From positions 18,640,001-18,704,000 of the forward strand of contig OZ005606.1 in assembly GCA_963930655.1 (NCBI GenBank): 64,000 nucleotides of DNA, in the 5' to 3' direction. The notes beneath the pieces were generated by a model. That model had not been told where the DNA came from. It saw only the letters and a program-made list of their open reading frames with translations, and did no database searches. Source of the stretch: Myrica gale (lineage: Eukaryota > Streptophyta > Magnoliopsida > Fagales > Myricaceae). The translations under genes and the position numbers were made by a program. Shown in pieces: positions 57,731 to 64,000 of this stretch (positions within the stretch are counted from its first letter, which is position 1; every line of letters starts with the position of its first letter).

Positions 57731-59056
57731 GTCGGTCTTGCGAAGCTGGAAGTGGGAAGCCACCGATTCGTTTTCGCGCGGGACTTCTTTTCTTTCTGTT
57801 TTGTTTTGTTTTCTTTTCTTTTTAGCATCGTTTCGCACTTTTGCTGGTAAAGGTACGCATACTTTGAAAGCTCTTTCACGACCATCAAAAGTTTGTGCTA
57901 TTATCACTGCCACATAAGGTTTTTGTTTATCAAAAGTTGCGGAAACTCAGGATTTCCCCCACCGGCCAAATATAATTTTTGCTTCAAATTAAAAAAAAAA
58001 ATCTCAAGAGCCATAAAATCTTTAAATTTTCATTAAAAGTAAAATAAGCATATTACTTCCTATCATACTCTAAATCTTCAACTTTGAAGTGTAAAAGTTA
58101 AAATTTCATCAACTATGATAAACTTTAAATGTAAAAGTCAAAATTTCACCGACTATCCTAATTGAACCTGACATTCATTCGACGAGTAAAAATCATCAAT
58201 TATTATATCAACACTAAATCTTATACAATTTCTTTCTCGATGTAAACAACAAGATTATCCTCAACAAATCATCTTCTAACTTATTTCGAAGTCTTGTCTT
58301 GAACATATTCATTGCTAAAAAATCACATTCAATAATTGCAATTAAAACTGGAAGAGTTAAAACTAGCCGACTCAATCTCTCAACTAAATAATAAACTTTT
58401 GACTTCCCAGAATTTTACCAATGCTTAACACAAATTAGAAATGGTAAACAAGTTGGTGATGCACATCGTACTTGCTGTGTTGCAATTGAAATTTCAAAAG
58501 AGTTTTTTCCTCCTCATTAAAATATTAAAGGTAAAATTTCTCTACAAGATTGCACATCTTGTTAATATGGAATGAATCATAATCATTTATAGGATCCAAA
58601 GAAACATTAATAAAAAGAAGCTTCATTGCCTTGTCATTAAACCTGCTATTTAACTATTGCAATTGAGAATCTATAATAGCTGTAAATATGTCTATTCAGT
58701 AATGATGTTGCATTGTAGCTTGTTCTTGTTGATGGCGCTTACTACGACATGCAGGGCAACAAGAACACATACCAGAATTTCTATATCATGTTGTTTACAA
58801 AATAATGTCACATTCTCAACTAATGAATCCCAACCACTATCTTTCAGTTTCTAAATAAGTACTTTTTTGCTTGATATAAGATTTAATAGTATTATTCAAA
58901 ATGTCTTGAGATTTTTGTTGCAAAGATTGACAGAGAATACCAGTGATCCATAATTTCCTTTATCAAGTGCAAGATAAATACAACAATGTTGAGCATAAGA
59001 TGTCCCTTCATCAACAATGGTTTGCATTATCAAACAAGTTAGACGAAATAATCTTA

Positions 59057-59290
59057 GGAGAAAATATACTTTGCAACCCTGAACTATGGGGTGTCTGACA
59101 CTTTGCACCCTCTTGTCTTGATTTCGTGATATTGAGCCCACGATCTTCTAATTTCCGTCGATTAACATCTCAAAGTCGATTTAGCCGTTAATACTGACGG
59201 TAAGAAGCCCACGTGAGTCACTTGATTTTTTTTCTTCCCATTTACCCTCATTCTTTTCGTTTAGAAGTTCAAATTTGCATTTTGCCAGCA
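59057..59290 (+). repeat. Left terminal inverted repeat of the Mutator-type element
   Basis: Pairs with 62270-62504 on the opposite strand at roughly 85 percent by eye. The outer 70 bp share blocks with the MITE ends at 11883-12271 (ACTTTGCA..CT, AACTAT.G, TGACACTTT.CACC). Confidence 0.85.
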
Positions 59291-59732
59291 GTAGAAGATC
59301 TGACATTCATCCCCTCTCTTCTAACAATGCTGAGCCCTAACTATAGATGCGGTGCCTGAAATCCAGATTTACTGAAGAAATCGTGCAGAAATGGTGTCAC
59401 ACTGGTAACACTTCTGCATTTTTCCCTCTCGTTTCTATGTATGTTTTGCATTACTCATATCCCTCCGCAGTGTTGTGTTTGATTCTCTCCTCTTCTTTTT
59501 CTTGGTTCTGTGTTCTTATTTTTCTCTTCTTTTGCACCCATATACCTCCATGGTGCTGCATTGTTTTAAAATAGTGCAAAATAATTATGACATTCTTTTT
59601 TCCCAGTGCTACATTTTTCCCCTGGTGATGCATTTCTTGGTTCTGTGTGCTTGATTTTCTCTTCTTTTGGGATGTGGGTACGACAACTAATTTGCGTAAT
59701 TGCTTCGTTATAATTAATTTCTTGCTTAACAT

Positions 59733-60930
59733 TGTTACCCAAGGTTGCTCTTGAGCTATTTAACTTGATTTTGATGATAACAAATGACAAAATATCTTTG
59801 GAATATTTTTAGGATACGTGGTTGTCAATCTACTATTTAATTGAGAGTACTCAATTGTATTTAAATTTCTCTTTAGTCCTTTATGCCCTATATTCGATTT
59901 AAACACCATGGCTTGCACCTAAACTATGATATTTTTCATCGTAGGAGCTTTCGTTTTGAAATGGAATGGATTGCATATAAAAAAGCACTGAAAAACTCTA
60001 TCTGCCAAGATGGTGTCGACACATGGTTGACATGGTATCGACACATAGCACAACAACCAGATTTCCATTTCGATGGTGTCGACACATGGTGAAGGAAGTG
60101 TCGACACATGCCATAGGCATTTGCGAGTCAGTTCCATACTTGATGAAGATGTCAACATATGTTGCGGAAACTCAATTTTTTTTAAAATGACTTAGCACAC
60201 GATTCAAGATGTTATAACACTTAGGGTGACACTTAGAGCACCTCTTCAACATTCCAAGAAGGCCCTTGGGACTACCCAAGACTGAAGACCTATAAAGGGA
60301 ACCTTATGGAGAGAGAAAATATATCTTTTGCACACCTTTTGCCTCTCTACATCATCAATCTTGACCTAGACTCTAAAAAGTGAGAGAAAGCGCAAAAGAG
60401 AAGGATTGCACGTTTTCCAATAGATCTACTACTATAATGCTGCAATCATCATCAGATCTTGTCTTGTAGCCATTTATTTAGCAATTTTTTGCTGATCTAG
60501 CTTTAAGAGCTATTGTTTATTCATTCATATCTTAAATCTTTAAAAACCTTTTGAGTGTGGGATACACTTGGGCCTACCCATGAGGATAAAAGAAATCTCA
60601 TAGACTTTGAGATTTGTGTACGAGTTAAAGAGTGAGCTTGGAAAAACTCTTATAATGGTCACTTAGCACCCGGAAGCTAAGTTGTAGACACTATTGGATT
60701 ATAGCGGAGAAGCCCAAGGAATACAATAGCCTTGGAGGTGGACGTAGGTAAGTCTTGACCGAACCACCTAAAAATCGTAGTGTTATCTCTCTTCCCTACT
60801 CTTATACTTATTGCTATCATTTATTGCTGTGTGATTGTTATAGCATTAAATATTTTCAGATCTGCGTTTTTATCAAAAAATACTAAGTTTTTGATAAACC
60901 GAATTCAACTCCCTCTTGAGTTTATAAACA
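59733..60930 (+). mobile_element. Solo copia-type LTR inside the Mutator-type element
   Basis: It starts TGTTACCCAAGGTTGCTC and continues with the GATTTTGATGATAACAAA block typical of many plant copia LTRs. It ends near AACTCCCTCTTGAGTTTATA, a common LTR 3' end. AACAT occurs on both sides (59728-59732 and 60927-60931) and may be the 5-bp target duplication, which would put the end at 60926. A GTGTCGACAC palindrome recurs at 60014-60110. No gag, pol or second LTR: a fossil left by recombination. Confidence 0.65.
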
Positions 60931-61053
60931 TATGTTATATACTTGCTCTGTAGTGCACATTTGGGAAGTTTTTACTCTGTGAATATGTGTTTTATTAATT
61001 GGGATACTCAATGTAAGTGTGAAGTTATACTTTCTGAGAATCGTGTTTAAGTA

Positions 61054-61436
61054 GTGCACAGTAACTACCACAATGCTTTTAATGGAATTCTCACATGTTT
61101 TTTAAGCAATTCACCTCCATCTCCAAGTACTACAAGTTCGGCGACAAACGTAGGTGGAGATTCAACTAAAATTCCTATTTGTTACTCTGGAGTTGATTCT
61201 TGCCTGAAGACTGCCTACAAAGAAGGAAATTGTGGCAGAAGATTTTTTAGCTGTGTGAACCACAAGGTAATACCTCTTATATGTAGTTTTAGTATGTATG
61301 TTTATTCTTGCCCTGAAATGTTCATACATATACATTGCTGATATGAATGCAATTTGGGAGATCATGTAGGTTTTTCATGTGGTTTGATCCTCCTATGTGT
61401 GTTCATGGAAGGAGGGTTTTAAGCCGTCTTTAAGAG
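61054..61436 (+). pseudogene. Captured GRF-type zinc-finger gene fragment
   Basis: Exon 1 shows a Ser/Thr-rich lead (SPPSPSTTSSATNVGG) then IPICYSGVDSCLKTAYKEGN and CGRRFFSCVNHK, ending at 61266 before GTAATA. The GRF core is kept as CGRRFFSC, but the usual CG after the first Cys is SG. Exon 2 from about 61370 (after TGTAG) reads FFMWFDPPMCVHGRRVLSRL, the typical continuation, but the splice phase does not fit exon 1. So it is a fragment with a retained intron. It lies between the terminal repeats of the Mutator-type element, the classic Pack-MULE arrangement. Confidence 0.7.
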
Positions 61437-62269
61437 AGGCATGAAAGGACACATATAAAGTTTGAAATAGAGAGTCATCTCAAAATAAGGAGTATGCGAG
61501 GTGCACTGCAATGATGGAGGAGCAGATTGCGAAACTCATTGCAATGATGGAGGAGGAGTATGCAAAACACATTGCGACAATAGAGGAGTATGTGAAGCGC
61601 AATGCGATGATGGAATGCAATATTTTATTATTGTATAAAATAGAACAACATATACAATAGGAGCTGAGTGCATCGAGCATAAATATTAAAATAAGTGCAC
61701 TTATGGTGGGTTGTGGTGGGAAAGCAACCTTGTGTATTTTTTTATCTGCAGAACGTGAATAAAAGAGACACACATGCTTTTGAAAAGGTAAACAAAGCAT
61801 AGATACAACTTACATTATGGGTTATGAGACCACAAAGTTTTTTCTGAGTGAAAAGGTAAGCAATAAACAAAATTGTGTACAATAATGGGGGACACCAGGG
61901 GACCACAAGACAACAAGACCACTTCGGCAAAGAAAAATTTCAAACAGAGAAGACAAATTCTATGATTCCATGTAGTTGATGCATGCAATTCACTATAAAA
62001 TGTACTACCCTTGTAAAATAACCCAACCTAACGAACATTGCACGAAAAATGGAGTTTAACACTAAAATTTTCAAAACCAAATCTATGGTAGGAGTTGAGT
62101 GCATCGACCAAAATTTTGATTCGCATACCTTTAAGATAGTTTGATTGATAATTGTACTACAAATGAGAAATAATGCTCAGCGCCGAAGATCTTGCCCTGG
62201 TATGTTCGAGGGCTGAGTGAAAATGGAGTTTTCGACTAAGTGTCGAAGGGAATGGAGTTTGGGTTAAGT

Positions 62270-62504
62270 GTTGGAAGGAATTGAGTTTCCCGAATGTAAG
62301 GAGGGTAAAACGGAAAGAAAAAAATCAAGTGACTCAAGTGGATGGCACATGGACTTATTATCGTCAGTATTAATGGCTAAATCGGCTTTGGGGTGTTAAT
62401 CGACGAAAATCAAATGATCGTTAGCTCAATGTCACGAAATCAAGACAAGGGGGTGGAAAGTGCCAGACTCTCCATAGTTCAGGGGTGCATAGTGTATTTT
62501 ATCC
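62270..62504 (-). repeat. Right terminal inverted repeat of the Mutator-type element
   Basis: Inverted partner of 59057-59290. Inner edge approximate. Confidence 0.85.
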
Positions 62505-63770
62505 ATAATCTTATTACACTATAAATTGACTGAAAATGAGACCCCTCCAAGTATCTCCAGTTTGTAGTAGTGTTTCAATTTGATTAAGTCCTCTACTAGT
62601 CTCAAGTTCATTTGTAGGAATCAAATTTTCAATTTCAATTGTCCTAGCAGCCTATAACTCATCATTACATTTACAAGAAGCTCCAATACTATTAATAATG
62701 AAAGTTAACTTCAAGAAAAATTGATGGACAATAATAACTTCCCTTGATGTTGCAATCAAAGCCAGTTAGAGCTAGCCTATGTGCCAAGTAGTGTACGTAA
62801 TATGCATAAGGACAATCTTGAATAAATAAAGCTTGTATATCATTCTACTCATCTCGCATATTAATTGCGCCATTATATCCATGCAAATGTTGAGGTTCTT
62901 ACAAGATAAAAAACTAGATGTCTCGTTCTTAAGAGTTGAGCAGAAGTATCATTAACGACATGTATAATGTTAATAAAGCACTCCTATATAAATAATTATT
63001 TATCAATAAATATCAAAACAACAATAATTTGCTCGTTTAGACTAGTCTCGAGCTTCATCAACAATAATACAAAACTTTGCATCTCCAATTTTATCATGAA
63101 TTGTATTTCGGACATTTCTTGCAAAAATGTGCAAACTCACTTTTTGAATTGTTGATGATGTATATTTTGCATTGTGTGAGGCATTTTCCAAAATATCTTC
63201 ACCAAAATCTTCATTATATGAGGCCAAAAGTTTTATCATATGAATAAAATTACAGTACCTTGAGTTTTGAAGGTCATACTTTCATCACGTCCTTGAAATG
63301 TTAGCCAATGAATTCAATATATCGAGGCCATAAGTCAAAATCGATTGTTTAGAACTTGTGTTGTAGTTTATCGGTGCATAACTCTGCCAATATGTTTTGA
63401 TTGGTTCATTAACTCTTTCATGCTTTGATTGCACATTATACGTTGAACAAAAATCTTTTCCTGCATTAGCCATAAAAACACAATTTCTTACATTGTTAAC
63501 TTTCGTCAATTTCGAAAACCTTCTACCATAAATGTGCATGAACTAGGACGTAATTTATTGTTGAAAAGGTAGCGTAGAAGATAAAAGGCAACATCTTTTG
63601 CTAGGAAATACTCCAACCAATCAGGGAATAACTTTAACCAATCACATTGAAATCTACTTGTATGATCATCATTCTAGAAAAGCAAATATTTTTCATAAGA
63701 TATTGATATGGATCAGCTTTGATGTACCAACACTACGGATTGTTCGGTAGCAAAGAAGAGGCTTAAGAAC

Positions 63771-64000
63771 CCCGTACTTCGACATGAACACGGAAGAATG
63801 AGCTTGCTTCTGCGAGTTATTTAGGAATGAATAGTTTTAGATTATTATTTTTTCACCATTTTGTTTACTTTTACATTTTTTTTTGTTATAACACAGTAAA
63901 TATACATTGCAGATGAAAAGTGAAATCAACCGCTAAAATAGGGCTAAACTGATGATTGCTCACACTTTGAGTTCAAGGTCTTTCCAACACACGAGAGCTG
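63771..64000. other. Window end, nothing recognised
   Basis: AT-rich sequence that may be the outer part of the hAT element or its flank. Confidence 0.4.

Larger units (their letters stand above)
59057..62504. mobile_element. Mutator-type (Pack-MULE-like) element with long TIRs
   Basis: 3448 bp flanked by a perfect 9-bp duplication ATAATCTTA (59048-59056 and 62505-62513), the Mutator hallmark. Terminal inverted repeats of about 230 bp: the left begins GGAGAAAATATACTTTGCAA, the right (inverted) GGATAAAATACACTATGCAC. Both go on through TGTCTTGATTTCGTGA and CGTCGATTAACA. No Mutator transposase is inside. It contains a GRF zinc-finger gene fragment and a copia solo LTR. The arms are well but not perfectly matched, so it is of middling age, and it is younger than the hAT it entered. 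Confidence 0.9.
58160..63760 (-). pseudogene. hAT-type transposase remnant (two blocks)
   Basis: Block 1 (about 63760-62514): ZMYM1-like N-terminus with pieces such as RRF and DWLEYF, then LLASYNEDFGEDILENASHN and FARNVRNTIHDKIGDAKF, CIIVDEARD (catalytic DE region), CPYAYYVHYLAHRLAL and IVHQFFLKLTFIIN. Block 2 (59056-58160): LFRLTCLIMQTIVDEGTSYA, GTSYAQHCCIYLALDKGNYG, SYIKQKS, and the C-terminal dimerisation motif RLSRLVLTLPVLIAIIECDF with MNMFKTRLRNKLEDDLLRI. Many stops and frame changes are present in both blocks, for example where LALTGFD leaves the family sequence near 62780. Inactive and old. Confidence 0.75.
57935..63770 (-). mobile_element. Decayed hAT transposon (DUF4371/ZMYM1-like), split by a later insertion
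   Basis: Transposase homology on the minus strand runs from about 63760 down to 62505, is interrupted by the element 59057-62504, and resumes at 59056 down to about 58165. The duplicated ATAATCTTA marks the split. Near 57950 the sequence (CTCAGGATTTCCCCCACCGG) resembles the worn end of this hAT type. The right end lies near or beyond 63770 and no 8-bp target duplication was found. It starts about 200 bp upstream of the cyclin start codon. Confidence 0.75.

Overview
This window is nuclear DNA from a flowering plant, most likely a eudicot and possibly a woody one. The evidence is AT-rich intergenic DNA, genes split by GT-AG introns, plant-only families (cyclin J18, MAP65) and dense plant transposons. 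No bacterial or organellar gene layout is seen. The species cannot be named from the sequence alone.

Layout. 0.2-14.4 kb (+): the last two thirds (678 codons) of a cytosolic/mitochondrial-type alanyl-tRNA synthetase gene, whose N-terminal catalytic part lies left of the window. Its introns hold a minus-strand LINE, a LINE tail and two foldback elements. One of its exons is tandemly duplicated together with its 3' splice site. 16.4-17.2 kb: a broken two-exon GRF zinc-finger gene. 17.4-21.2 kb: a foldback element and a decayed MuDR-type transposon (-) carrying a TRIM. 23.4-33.95 kb (-): the 3' half of a MAP65-6/7-like microtubule-bundling gene. Its last exon is split by a young, whole-looking 8.3-kb Ty1/copia element with a 5-bp target duplication; a SINE sits in one intron. 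34.6-38.3 kb: an older solo LTR of the same copia family, a MITE and a worn copia pol fragment. 38.6-45.26 kb: a complete-ended CACTA element with 3-bp target duplication. It has a Transposase_24-type gene but no recognisable TNP2 transposase, and carries dozens of copies of a short CGTCCGGAC-like motif. 50.7-57.7 kb (-): a nine-exon cyclin J18 gene with an 18-nt microexon and a 5.2-kb last intron. 57.9-63.8 kb: a decayed hAT transposon (-) split by a 3.45-kb Mutator-type element with 9-bp target duplication and about 230-bp inverted repeats. That element carries a second GRF zinc-finger fragment and was itself invaded by a copia solo LTR.

The host genes are housekeeping genes: translation (AlaRS), cell cycle (cyclin J18) and cytoskeleton (MAP65). 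MAP65 and cyclin J18 also neighbour each other in Arabidopsis (At2g01910/At2g01905, from memory), so this appears to be conserved gene order swollen by transposons. The main observations are the exon plus splice-site duplication in AlaRS, the recent disruption of MAP65, the motif-studded CACTA element, the three-layer hAT/Mutator/LTR nest, and a family of foldback elements whose ends match those of the GRF-carrying Mutator element.
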